Source: a virus
IMG/VR virus record: IMGVR_UViG_3300045253_000047
Span: 1-55,989 of that record
Length of the DNA: 55,989 bases
Reading direction: 5' to 3' (one strand)
Of this stretch, positions 1 through 6,346 are shown in pieces (position 1 is the first letter of the stretch; each line of letters begins with the position of its first letter). The notes under the pieces were generated by a model that worked only from the letters and a program-made list of their open reading frames with translations, did no database searches and was not told the DNA's origin. Position numbers and translations under genes: made by a program.

Positions 1-182
1 CTGTTTTCCCAAAGGGTGGCTTGGCTGTTTCCCCAAAGGGTGGCTTGGCTGTTTCCCCAAAGGGTGGCTTGGCTGTTTCCCCGAAGGGTGGCTTGGCTGT
101 TTTCCCAAAGGGTGGCTTGGCTGTTTCCCCAAAGGGTGGCTTGGCTGTTTCCCCGAAGGGTGGCTTGGCTGTTTCCCCGAAG
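1..182. repeat. 24-bp tandem repeat, left end of contig
   Basis: Seven full copies and one partial copy of a 24-bp unit (ctgtttccccaaagggtgg + cttgg) with a few T/C and A/G variants. On the minus strand each unit encodes one octapeptide (NSQATLRG or NSQATLWG) of the junction gene. The same unit recurs at 55,963-55,989 in matching phase, so the contig was opened inside this array. The copy number is therefore uncertain. Confidence 0.95.
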
Positions 183-302
183 TTCAGCGGCTTCGCCGCC
201 TGATAGTTCGAAGTACTCACTGCCTACGCAGATCGGAAACTTACCCGCCGCGAATGCCGCTCTTAATTCGGCCTGGTTTTTTACTTCAATTCGTTCCTTC
301 AA
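1..302 (-). CDS. Octad-repeat phage protein, N-terminal part (continues at 55,989)
   Basis: This gene starts at a TTG (302-300) that overlaps the TGA of the upstream gene and has AGGAG at suitable spacing. It reads a unique N-terminus (KERIEVKNQAELRAAFAAG, then a GSEYFELSGG segment) into tandem octads NSQATLRG/WG. The frame runs off position 1 and matches the frame entering from 55,989, where the open frame ends in the domain at 55,476-55,871. Such regular octads probably fold as a beta-helix or solenoid. Upstream ATG starts are absent but the frame is open further, so the start is only likely. Function is unknown; the family is seen in other phages. Confidence 0.8.
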   Translation of the reverse strand, partial: MKERIEVKNQAELRAAFAAGKFPICVGSEYFELSGGEAAELRGNSQATLRGNSQATLWGNSQATLWENSQATLRGNSQATLWGNSQATLWGNSQATLWEN

Positions 303-661
303 TTCGCTCTCCTTTTCGTCGCCAATAGTTCGTCTACGTACTTGTGATACTTCGACTTCCGCGTCGGCACGATAACCCCGTCCACTTCAAGGTAGCCGTT
401 GCCGTATCCGTCAAGGTAGAAATCACGCACCGTAAAACTGCCAAGCTCGTGGAACCGGAAGGCCATTTCGTTACGATAACGCCAGCACTCCACCAGATAC
501 CGCTTGTCTTTGATATGTACGGATGCCTTCTCGCTGCACTTGCCGTAGTACATGCACATATCCATCGCGTCTATGATCGGGTCGCGCTTGTCGAGGTCAT
601 CCTGCCGATACGCGGAAGTCACACTGCTTGACATATTCGGTTGCGTCTGATATAATTGCAT
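299..661 (-). CDS. Hypothetical early protein
   Basis: A 120-residue soluble protein with no family I recognise. I chose the ATG at 661 because GGAGGA lies 7 nt upstream; an in-frame ATG five codons earlier has no such site. The protein is rich in Tyr and Arg and has no membrane segment. It is the third small gene behind the early leftward promoter and its stop overlaps the TTG start of the octad-repeat gene, so the two are translationally coupled. Confidence 0.75.
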   Translation of the reverse strand: MQLYQTQPNMSSSVTSAYRQDDLDKRDPIIDAMDMCMYYGKCSEKASVHIKDKRYLVECWRYRNEMAFRFHELGSFTVRDFYLDGYGNGYLEVDGVIVPTRKSKYHKYVDELLATKRRAN

Positions 662-690
662 TGCGTGATCCTCCAAATCTCCTTTCCGCG

Positions 691-722
691 AGCGGCCTCT
701 GCCAACAACAGAGGCCGCTTTT
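691..722 (+). terminator. GC-rich hairpin with short T tail
   Basis: Perfect 11-bp stem AGCGGCCTCTG/CAGAGGCCGCT (691-701 and 709-719) with loop CCAACAA, followed on the plus strand by TTTTGG. By tail it would stop rightward transcription. On the minus strand it sits between two early genes without a U tract, where it could instead act as an mRNA stability or processing hairpin. Confidence 0.55.
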
Positions 723-727
723 GGTTG

Positions 728-847
728 TTAGGCGAACGGGTCTTCTAAGCCCTCTTCAAGCTGACCGTTGCCACTGCATGAGCCGTTGTCATCGAATGGA
801 AGTTGCTCAACTTCCTGCCACTCGTTTGCGTGATGTGCGCTAATCAT
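728..847 (-). CDS. Small acidic early protein (39 aa)
   Basis: Short ORF (begins MISAHHANEWQEVEQLPFDD, ends EEGLEDPFA) preceded by AAGGGGGA 5-6 nt from the ATG. It is strongly acidic and lies between two early genes on the same strand with normal spacing. There is no recognised homologue. Confidence comes from the ribosome site and the operon position, not from similarity. Confidence 0.55.
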   Translation of the reverse strand: MISAHHANEWQEVEQLPFDDNGSCSGNGQLEEGLEDPFA

Positions 848-857
848 GATGTCCCCC

Positions 858-1061
858 TTAATCCTTCGACGACTTGAAATACCCGCCGATAAACGTCAGT
901 AGCACCATAACGGCCACCGCGCCCCAGAATGAAATGTGCGGGCCGTGGAATATTCCGCCAACCACGTAGTTCCACACGAACCGGAACAGCAGCACACTCA
1001 AATACCATAGCCCGCCGATAACCGGTATTGCGATGATGCACCCGATAACTTTTGCTGTCAT
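858..1061 (-). CDS. Small membrane protein (67 aa)
   Basis: Two hydrophobic segments (about residues 5-30 and 46-62) separated by an aromatic stretch, with a short charged C-terminus (FKSSKD). The ATG at 1,061 is chosen because GAAGGGG lies upstream; the longer frame reaches back into the promoter. It is the first gene of the leftward early transcript. Its role is unknown; small inner-membrane proteins in this position often act on the host envelope or in superinfection exclusion, but nothing here shows that. Confidence 0.7.
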   Translation of the reverse strand: MTAKVIGCIIAIPVIGGLWYLSVLLFRFVWNYVVGGIFHGPHISFWGAVAVMVLLTFIGGYFKSSKD

Positions 1062-1098
1062 TGTAATAATCCCCTTCACCCTTCGTTTCGATATACCT

Positions 1099-1127
1099 AT
1101 TATATCACACGTAGTTATATAATGCAA
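1099..1127 (-). promoter_or_regulatory. Early leftward promoter, TTGCAT-17-TATAAT
   Basis: On the minus strand the -35 TTGCAT (1,127-1,122) and -10 TATAAT (1,104-1,099) are 17 bp apart. It would start RNA near 1,092, ahead of the small early genes that run through the contig junction toward the RecT region. Confidence 0.7.
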
Positions 1128-1155
1128 TAGGTTAGGCGAATTATTTTTGGCTATT

Positions 1156-1362
1156 TTATTTGGGGAATATATCACTCATGGAACAACCCAAGCGCTTGCA
1201 CATGAGTTTGAGCGTGACCATGCTTGGATTGCGCTTGCCGCTCGCGACGTAGAGTACGGTTTGTGGGCTACGGTCTATATCCTTCGCCAATCGGTATAGC
1301 GTGATCGGCGGGTCTTGTCGCTCGCAAAGCTCTTTTAATCGGTTTGGTGTTATTGTTTCCAT
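1156..1362 (-). CDS. XRE-family HTH repressor-like protein
   Basis: A 68-residue single-domain Cro/cI-type helix-turn-helix protein (ITPNRLKELCERQDP; TLYRLAKDIDRSPQTVLYV; ends LGCSMSDIFPK). The start METITPN at 1,362 lies 6 nt from a TACAAT -10 box, so the message is probably leaderless. It sits between a leftward early promoter downstream and a divergent rightward promoter upstream, the usual position of a phage switch regulator. There is no C-terminal oligomerisation or autoprotease domain, so it may be Cro-like rather than a full cI. Confidence 0.85.
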   Translation of the reverse strand: METITPNRLKELCERQDPPITLYRLAKDIDRSPQTVLYVASGKRNPSMVTLKLMCKRLGCSMSDIFPK

Positions 1363-1368
1363 GCGGGT

Positions 1369-1397
1369 ATTGTATAACATTCGGTGGTATATGTCAA
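1369..1397 (-). promoter_or_regulatory. Promoter of the XRE gene, TTGACA-17-TACAAT
   Basis: -35 TTGACA (1,397-1,392) and -10 TACAAT (1,374-1,369) on the minus strand. The expected start site falls at or next to the A of the ATG at 1,362, predicting a leaderless mRNA as for lambda cI from PRM. Confidence 0.75.
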
Positions 1398-1422
1398 GAG
1401 GCGGATTATTTTCAGAAAAGGC

Positions 1423-1451
1423 TTGACATGTATAACTAGGGGTTGTATAAT
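1423..1451 (+). promoter_or_regulatory. Consensus rightward promoter, TTGACA-17-TATAAT
   Basis: -35 TTGACA at 1,423-1,428 and -10 TATAAT at 1,446-1,451 with a 17-bp spacer. It drives the plus-strand operon starting at 1,472. The motif TGTATAA occurs three times across the divergent region (about 1,371, 1,429 and 1,445) and overlaps both promoters, so it is a candidate operator for the adjacent XRE protein. Confidence 0.85.
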
Positions 1452-1471
1452 AGGGGCGAGGAGATTAAACG

Positions 1472-2122
1472 ATGCCAACAGGATACACTGCTTTTATTAC
1501 AGAACGCGAAGGCGTTACATTCAAGGATTTTGCAGAACGATGCACGCGGGCCTTCGGTTCTGCGGTTATGCAACGAGACGAACCGCTGGACGCGCCGACG
1601 CGGCACCGGGAGTTTTCATTCTACTGTGTCGAGCGGTTAATCAAGGCGAAGTCTGAATTTGACCGGTTACGGGTTATGTCATTCGAAGAGGCTGATAAAA
1701 TCGCGCTTGACGAATACAATCAGGCTGTCGATAGCGATGCTAAATCTAATGCGGCGAAGGATGCCGACCGCGAGAAGTATAACGCCATTCTGATCGAATT
1801 GCTCGACTGGGAAGCGCCCACGCCTGACCACGCGGATTTCCGGGCATTCATGTACCAACAGCTTACGGAAACAATAAAATACGATTGCAGCCATTACGAC
1901 TTCGCGCCGAAGGAAGTTGCAACTGGCGAGGTCTGGCTAACTGCGAAAATCAAGCGCGTTCGCGAAGATATTGAGCAAGCCGAGAAAGATATTATCGAAG
2001 AAGCCGAGCGCGTATTCAAGGCGAATAAATGGCTCGACGATCTACGCGCCAGCCTTGAGAAGCCATATAAGCGAGACCCGGCACAAGACGCAAAATTGGC
2101 ACGGATCGCAGGTGAAGAGTAG
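1472..2122 (+). CDS. Hypothetical coiled-coil protein, first gene of rightward operon
   Basis: A 216-residue protein with a mixed N-terminal part (MPTGYTAFITEREGVTFKDF) and a charged, probably alpha-helical C-terminal half (KIKRVREDIEQAEKDIIEEA). GAGGAG lies 6 nt before the ATG and the gene directly follows the consensus promoter. It resembles proteins of unknown function seen in phages, but I cannot name the family. Confidence 0.8.
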   Translation: MPTGYTAFITEREGVTFKDFAERCTRAFGSAVMQRDEPLDAPTRHREFSFYCVERLIKAKSEFDRLRVMSFEEADKIALDEYNQAVDSDAKSNAAKDADREKYNAILIELLDWEAPTPDHADFRAFMYQQLTETIKYDCSHYDFAPKEVATGEVWLTAKIKRVREDIEQAEKDIIEEAERVFKANKWLDDLRASLEKPYKRDPAQDAKLARIAGEE

Positions 2123-2179
2123 TCGCCAGCTGCGGCCTACGCGGATTTCGACCGCGCGTGGATGGAGGAGGTGTGAATT

Positions 2180-2542
2180 ATGGTATTTGAGAAGTTTATT
2201 CCTGGTCGTCAACATGGGAGGCTGGCCCCTAAGATCAGTGTCAGGACTCGAAACGCGCGGGTGAACGCGGCTGCCGTAAGGGGATACGGGTTAGGCAGTT
2301 ACCAATACGCCGTGCTTTATTATGACGCTGACGCCACACTAATTGCGTTTAATCCCGTGAAAGAAAAGGAGGATCACGCGGTGAGGTCCAGTAGTAAGCC
2401 GGTGGACGCAAAGGAGTTCAATATAAAGAGCCTTCTCATGGCAAAAGACATACGGATAGGCAAATCTATACTGCGTGACCTTTTACCGGTTCCCGATATG
2501 CCAGGGTTTTACTACTTCAAGGTCAATGAGGAGACACCATGA
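2180..2542 (+). CDS. Hypothetical protein
   Basis: A 120-residue basic protein of unknown function with GGAGGAGG about 7 nt before the ATG. The N-terminal half is basic (RTRNARVNAAAVRGYGLG) and a beta-rich stretch follows (YQYAVLYYDADATLIAF). It resembles small phage or plasmid proteins with a central beta-sheet, but no confident assignment is possible. Its stop overlaps the start of the next gene. Confidence 0.7.
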   Translation: MVFEKFIPGRQHGRLAPKISVRTRNARVNAAAVRGYGLGSYQYAVLYYDADATLIAFNPVKEKEDHAVRSSSKPVDAKEFNIKSLLMAKDIRIGKSILRDLLPVPDMPGFYYFKVNEETP

Positions 2543-2757
2543 AAACAGGCGACACTTTGACCGTCAAAAATACAGGCGTTGCGATAAAGGCGACCGATTA
2601 CGAGAAGCGGTTCAGGTACAACGATTGCGAAACGCGATGGCTGGGGATGGGCGACAAGGTGAAGTATGTCGGGGATGTGCCTGATCGGGAGGATGTGGTG
2701 ATCGTGTCCATCGGCGGCAAGGAGTTCGTGATGAATAGGGAGGCTTTTGGGAAATGA
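2539..2757 (+). CDS. Small hypothetical protein, SH3/KOW-like beta barrel
   Basis: A 72-residue protein whose C-terminal half (LGMGDKVKYVGDVPDREDVV followed by a Gly-Gly-Lys-Glu-Phe turn) resembles the 'GDKV-x-Y' beta-barrel proteins common in phage operons. The ATG overlaps the preceding stop by four bases and the stop overlaps the next ATG, so the genes are tightly coupled. Fold assignment is by inspection only. Confidence 0.7.
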   Translation: MKTGDTLTVKNTGVAIKATDYEKRFRYNDCETRWLGMGDKVKYVGDVPDREDVVIVSIGGKEFVMNREAFGK

Positions 2758-3242
2758 AAATTAAGATTGACGTACCGGATAGGCTTATCGAAGTGGCCGC
2801 TCGAAGATTGGCCGCGAAATATAACACGGATTATATCGCAACTATGGATATGAGCGGTGTTATCAACAATGACCAAATGCAGGAGTGCATCGAAGCGGTT
2901 CTCCCCGGCTATATCGAATTCGAGGCTGACAGCTTGATAGAATGTCTCGTTAATGACACAAGCAAAGAAGGCATCCAAACCATGGACGGGTTCGTGCGAT
3001 CGAAAGCTAAGTTGTGCTGGAATGTATACGGCTATGACGCGGCTACGACGCCTTGCGGGTTTGTTTTTTTCGTTGTGATAGAACCCTCGAATATACCTGC
3101 GTCTATAGACAACACGGAGTACAGCACGAAGGAACTTGCCCTCGCGCGTGCTGCCGAGTTGAACATCGCCTTCGACAAGGAGTACGGCCCGTTCGCGACA
3201 TATGCGGACGCTGTGAAAAAGGCTGAGGAGGTCAACCAATGA
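2754..3242 (+). CDS. Hypothetical protein
   Basis: A 162-residue protein (MKIKIDVPDRLIEVAARRLA...). The N-terminal part looks like a short helix that continues into an acidic domain; the C-terminal part (AELNIAFDKEYGPFATYADA) is helical. No known domain was recognised. Coupled by ATGA overlaps to both neighbours. It is the last complete gene before the transposon insertion. Confidence 0.75.
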   Translation: MKIKIDVPDRLIEVAARRLAAKYNTDYIATMDMSGVINNDQMQECIEAVLPGYIEFEADSLIECLVNDTSKEGIQTMDGFVRSKAKLCWNVYGYDAATTPCGFVFFVVIEPSNIPASIDNTEYSTKELALARAAELNIAFDKEYGPFATYADAVKKAEEVNQ

Positions 3243-3319
3243 AAACAGCTTGGCGTGAGACTAATTTTGCGGATATCGAATACGGCGAAATGCTAGTCAC
3301 CGGTAAACGACTTACTTAC
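3239..3319 (+). pseudogene. Last operon gene, 5' part, split by transposon
   Basis: Starts at an ATG overlapping the previous stop and reads MKTAWRETNFADIEYGEMLV then TGKRLTY up to the transposon boundary. Removing 3,320-7,368 and one copy of the 8-bp duplication rejoins it in frame with 7,377-7,427 to give a 43-residue protein. With the insertion present, translation continues into the transposon end for eight codons and stops. Confidence 0.75.
3312..3319. repeat. 8-bp target-site duplication, left copy
   Basis: TTACTTAC immediately left of the terminal inverted repeat. The identical copy is at 7,369-7,376. Eight base pairs is the duplication length known for the IS1595 family. Confidence 0.9.
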
Positions 3320-3386
3320 GGCAATAAATCACTTGACAAACTATAAGATAGCGCGGTAAAATGGGAGCGGTATACCGGAAAGGAAG

Positions 3387-3415
3387 AAAAGCCGATCCAA
3401 TAAGGATCGGCTTTT
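3387..3415. terminator. Bidirectional intrinsic terminator
   Basis: AAAA-GCCGATCC (3,391-3,398), loop AATAA, GGATCGGC-TTTT (3,404-3,411). A tracts on one side and T tracts on the other make it a terminator for both the rightward operon and the leftward gene at 3,421-4,362. Confidence 0.85.
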
Positions 3416-3420
3416 CGCTC

Positions 3421-4362
3421 TTACTCTTCTTCCTCATCATCGTTATCTTCATTTATAACAACCTGAGCGTCGTTATGGGAACCTTCGGTATGACTGTATA
3501 CATGTGTCACAATCCAATTTTTAGGTATATGAGTTTTGTAAATATCACTCCAATATTTAACCGTCTGGAGGTCAACATCTAATACGTCGCCTTTACCAAA
3601 CCGTTCTTTACCGCTTTCAACTTTAGCCAAGAAGTCGTCGTCTGTAATTTCAACACCAATATGACTCGCTAGAGGATGCAACATTCTCCATTTAGTCCCT
3701 CTAACAAATGATGGCTTAGTGATTACTAGCCGTGTACGATCAGAAGTGACTATTCGTTTAGGCAATTCCAATGATTGTGAAGAGCCAATCATAATTTCCT
3801 GCAATTCGCCTTTATCAGCATGAAAAATCTCATTATCCTGGCGATCACGCAAACTCAAATAATCTACAGTATCATCATTGGCTACAGTGTCCAGTAAATT
3901 GTTAATTGAGTTTGCAACATCCGGTTTTTCGTTGTATATACGCCAGACTTCGGGGGCGACTTCAATATTGTTGTTTTGTACGTTGATAATGACAATGTTG
4001 TTCGTGATAGTTGAAGATTGCGGTTTTTCTTTTTTAAGTGCCTTCGCAAGGTCCATTGAACCTCTCAATACGGCAATTACTGCGGCCACATCCTTGGCGG
4101 CTTCGAAGGTTAATAGATTCTTTAACTGATGAACCACGTCCATCATCAAATGCAAGTCTACAACAAAACTACCCGCTTTAGTTGCTTTGATTCGTATTCG
4201 TAATTCTGCGCCAGTATCCATACCTGCGTTGATCTCATTTAACGCAGTTGATAGAGATAGGAGAGACGATACGAAAGTTTGGGCACTGATATCGTTGGTA
4301 CCCGTACCAAATACAACCTTGAAGTCACCTTCACTATTGGTAACGAGAGGTAAACCAGCCAT
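3421..4362 (-). CDS. Transposon cargo protein, shared-family partner (313 aa)
   Basis: Soluble 313-residue protein with three visible parts. The N-terminal domain (residues about 20-75; ISAQTFVSSLLSLSTALNEI, then the Gly-Ser-Phe-Val-Val strand) is similar in pattern to the N-terminus of the element-2 protein at 9,193-9,993 (IAVSSFLDIMQNTLVVLEGI, then Ser-Pro-Leu-Ala-Val). A helical middle follows, then a beta-rich C-terminal domain from about residue 215 and a very acidic tail (NEDNDDEEEE). A TACAAT box lies 5 nt before the ATG, suggesting a leaderless mRNA. Function unknown; the repeated association with toxin-like genes suggests a stress, defence or addiction role, which is inference. Confidence 0.85.
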   Translation of the reverse strand: MAGLPLVTNSEGDFKVVFGTGTNDISAQTFVSSLLSLSTALNEINAGMDTGAELRIRIKATKAGSFVVDLHLMMDVVHQLKNLLTFEAAKDVAAVIAVLRGSMDLAKALKKEKPQSSTITNNIVIINVQNNNIEVAPEVWRIYNEKPDVANSINNLLDTVANDDTVDYLSLRDRQDNEIFHADKGELQEIMIGSSQSLELPKRIVTSDRTRLVITKPSFVRGTKWRMLHPLASHIGVEITDDDFLAKVESGKERFGKGDVLDVDLQTVKYWSDIYKTHIPKNWIVTHVYSHTEGSHNDAQVVINEDNDDEEEE

Positions 4363-4410
4363 GATCTATTGTACCACTTTAGTTAACGAAATCGGCGACC
4401 AGAAAAGGAG

Positions 4411-4440
4411 AATGCCGCTCGAATATCGAGCGGCATTTTT
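4411..4440. terminator. Hairpin terminator between cargo genes
   Basis: A 12-bp stem AATGCCGCTCGA/TCGAGCGGCATT (4,411-4,422 and 4,426-4,437) with a 3-nt loop and a TTTTTG run on the plus strand. On the minus strand the tail (ATTCTCCTTTT) is weaker but could still stop the gene at 4,443-4,646. Confidence 0.75.
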
Positions 4441-4442
4441 GT

Positions 4443-4646
4443 TCATCTAGGCTTGCGTCCAGGCTTTTGTTTCGGGGTACCATCGACTCTTAGTTTCGCG
4501 CCTTCTTGGGATAGCCGCGCGTCGAGATCGGCTTTAGGAACTGCAAAGAGTTTCCTGCCTAACTCAGCGAAACGGTCAAAGTCAGGGCTAATACCTGGCG
4601 GCGGAATAGTAACCGGATTCGGTTGCGGAGCTTGATGATTATTCAT
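4443..4646 (-). CDS. Small 'FxVPK' cargo protein (67 aa)
   Basis: Proline-rich N-terminus (MNNHQAPQPNPVTIPPP), a central segment LGRKLFAVPKADLDARL, and a basic tail PKQKPGRKPR. The pattern F-x-VPK-x-[DE]-[LI]-D-x-R followed by a KxGRxKK-like tail also occurs in the element-2 protein at 10,461-10,667 (FTVPKSEIDRREAEW ... KRGRPKK). The ATG at 4,646 is preferred over an upstream start because a TACAAT box is 6 nt before it. Likely a DNA- or protein-binding accessory of the cargo module; role not known. Confidence 0.75.
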   Translation of the reverse strand: MNNHQAPQPNPVTIPPPGISPDFDRFAELGRKLFAVPKADLDARLSQEGAKLRVDGTPKQKPGRKPR

Positions 4647-4743
4647 TACGGGTATTGTACCATAATACGGGCCTAACGGAAACGGTTGAATTTCCGATAA
4701 TGAAAGTTGGAACAATTCAAAAAAAATAGTTGGTAGACATGTA

Positions 4744-4772
4744 TTGACAAAAAGGAATGTATGTTCTATAAT
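4744..4772 (+). promoter_or_regulatory. Consensus promoter, TTGACA-17-TATAAT
   Basis: -35 at 4,744-4,749, -10 at 4,767-4,772, in an A/T-rich stretch unlike the surrounding DNA. A second weaker pair (TTGAAT about 4,851 and TATACT about 4,874, 17-bp spacing) follows. They would transcribe the toxin-like gene group at 5,073-6,291. About 300 nt of leader separates them from the first clear coding region. Confidence 0.8.
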
Positions 4773-5072
4773 AAAGTCGTGTGATTATGGTCAATAAAAA
4801 TTGTGAAAGAAAAATAAATATTGAAAAAACGCAAAAAAAATTGAATTTTGTCAATAAGCAGTCTATACTATAGACATAGTAAGTTGTCAAGTGTTACCCG
4901 GCGCAATCGCTGCGCTCGGGTCGATTTTATTGACTCGGTCTGATGGGAAGAGTTTGAAAAGCCATAATACGGGTATTGATGGAAATAAACATTGGCAAAC
5001 TTCTCGTATTTTACGTGTATTAGGCGGCCCCGTTTCTGCTCATTCGTACTCATGTTACGGGGGTTTGCTTAG

Positions 5073-5435
5073 TTGGCCGATCAATTGCGATGGAGTAGTC
5101 AACGCGAGCTTTACATTCATTATGAGCGCCATGGTGGGGCTTTCGGCGCAACGTCCGCGAATGATTACGAAGCACTTGCGATTAAGTTTTTGACATCAAC
5201 TCCAAGTTGTTTGCCTGTCAAATGTAACGCTTGCCCCGGATGTAGTTGTCAAGCGTATAATACATTACACGAGTGTATCAGGAAAGGTGGGGCGGTTTTA
5301 CGATATGACACAGTTTCGACTTACCTTGGCATATTTCAACCTGGTATATGTATAGTTACATATTACAAAGCCGATGAATCGTTCTTCAGGGGTCATACCC
5401 CAATATCGTATTTTCACAATGAATGCCTAAAATAA
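5073..5435 (+). CDS. Probable RNase-type toxin domain (BECR-like)
   Basis: Reads from a TTG (or an internal start) into ELYIHYERHGGAFGATSAND then YEALAIKFL, and later GAVLRYDTVSTYLGIFQPG and CIVTYYKAD. The order 'HYE(K/R)HG-x-x-FG ... A-x-x-F(L) ... (L/V)RYD-x-x-(T/N)-x-(F/L)G ... (I/V)xTYYK' matches the C-terminal toxin fold of contact-dependent and secreted RNases (BECR/RNase-toxin type); His in HYERHG and the Arg/Tyr motifs are the expected catalytic region. A Cys cluster (CNACPGCSC) sits in the middle. It overlaps the next gene by 13 nt. No good ribosome site precedes the TTG, so the true N-terminus is uncertain and it may be a domain cut from a longer toxin. Confidence 0.65.
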   Translation: MADQLRWSSQRELYIHYERHGGAFGATSANDYEALAIKFLTSTPSCLPVKCNACPGCSCQAYNTLHECIRKGGAVLRYDTVSTYLGIFQPGICIVTYYKADESFFRGHTPISYFHNECLK

Positions 5436-5812
5436 TGAACACTTACAATTGCCCTGTTTGCGGATATAATGACCTGTGGCGTCCAGCAACCGAAAACATG
5501 ATATGTCCTTGCTGTGCAACGCATTTTGGATTAGATGATGCCTACTATACGGTTGACGAATTAAGAACTAGATGGATAAGCAATGGTGCCATATGGTTCA
5601 GTAAATACACGGTTGCGCCTCCGTATTGGTCGGCAATTAGCCAATTGAGAGCTAATGGGTACGATTGTACAGACAGTGATTTGATCGCGATAATGAAGGA
5701 TAATTACAAAAACAACTCGGCGGTGCTGTTTATGCCCATACGTAACGAGAGGCCAGTTGCAACTAACTCGAAATTTGAGTCGAAAACTATTTCGTATGCC
5801 TTAGCAGTCTAA
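5423..5812 (+). CDS. CPCC-type zinc-binding protein, likely immunity partner
   Basis: 129 residues with CPVCGYNDLW, then ICPCCATHFGLDDA, LRTRWISNGAIWFS and PPYWSAISQL. This order (CPxCG ... CPCCxxxFGxDDA ... LRxxWxxxGAxWFS ... PPxW) is the cysteine-rich CPCC family, often placed next to toxin genes as an immunity protein. The four cysteines probably bind zinc. The overlap with the toxin-like gene supports a two-gene toxin-immunity unit. An alternative start at the second Met (MNTYNCPVCG) is possible. Confidence 0.75.
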   Translation: MPKIMNTYNCPVCGYNDLWRPATENMICPCCATHFGLDDAYYTVDELRTRWISNGAIWFSKYTVAPPYWSAISQLRANGYDCTDSDLIAIMKDNYKNNSAVLFMPIRNERPVATNSKFESKTISYALAV

Positions 5813-5814
5813 CT

Positions 5815-6291
5815 ATGCCAAAACTTGTGCTATTTGCAGCTTGCCGTAACGCCGTAATCGATCAAGAAGATAATACGGTAACGCTTGTATGTATTCTTAA
5901 TGGATTAACCGTTCCGGGCGGCATACCGGATGGTCGTTCCACCGCTATCGATTGGGGGGCGGTTTCAGTATGGGCACCTGATCCCTCAGATTTAAACGAT
6001 GAAATTTTTGAACTTCGAGTGCAGGTAAGACTACCAGACGATTCGCTGCATGGTGAAGCCATAGCGCCTTTTACTATGACGCAAGATCGATTTCAATCGG
6101 TCATAAAAGGCGCACGATTACCACTTTGGCAATCTGGTGACATTAATTTTGTACTTTGCATGAGATCAATTACCAGGGAAACGGACTGGAAGCAATACGG
6201 AGAATTTCCCACAATCGTTACTCACGGGCCTCCAAGGCAAACTCATGAGGATACAAACGAGGAGACTGAAAACAGCGACCCTTCAATATAA
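5815..6291 (+). CDS. Cargo protein of unknown function (DUF6941-like by pattern)
   Basis: 158-residue beta-rich protein beginning MPKLVLFAACRNAVIDQEDN followed by TVTLVCILNGL. The start 'LFAAC-x-x-(A/V)-I-(I/V)D ... L(V/I)-x-(I/L)L' followed by a domain with a 'W-x-x-x-G' and a C-terminal hydrophilic tail resembles a family of small bacterial proteins of unknown role. The name is by memory of the pattern and may be wrong. Spacing of 3 nt to the CPCC gene places it in the same transcript. Confidence 0.65.
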   Translation: MPKLVLFAACRNAVIDQEDNTVTLVCILNGLTVPGGIPDGRSTAIDWGAVSVWAPDPSDLNDEIFELRVQVRLPDDSLHGEAIAPFTMTQDRFQSVIKGARLPLWQSGDINFVLCMRSITRETDWKQYGEFPTIVTHGPPRQTHEDTNEETENSDPSI

Positions 6292-6327
6292 CAAAGAGCT
6301 TTCCCGGATAAGTGGGAAAGCTCTTTG
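6292..6327. terminator. Bidirectional intrinsic terminator
   Basis: Perfect 14-bp stem CAAAGAGCTTTCCC/GGGAAAGCTCTTTG with an 8-nt loop, between the convergent cargo gene and the transposase gene. Confidence 0.85.
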
Positions 6328-6346
6328 TGTCTCACGGACTATCTGT

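Noticed and set aside
1-182. CRISPR array
   Set aside because: The units are directly joined with no spacers, and they form coding octads.
16-375. Plus-strand ORFs in the 24-bp repeat (MAWLFPQRV repeats)
   Set aside because: The repeat is open in several frames. The minus-strand frame alone links unique coding regions on both sides of the junction, so the plus-strand frames are shadows.
2598-3239. Long minus-strand ORF opposite 2,539-3,242
   Set aside because: It reads against three tightly overlapping plus-strand genes with ribosome sites, and its protein has an Arg/Ser-rich, shadow-like composition.
4891-5193. ORF of 100 codons before the toxin-like gene
   Set aside because: It has no ribosome site or recognisable pattern and overlaps the more convincing 5,073-5,435 frame. 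The region 4,773-5,072 is A/T-rich and looks like leader or decayed coding sequence.
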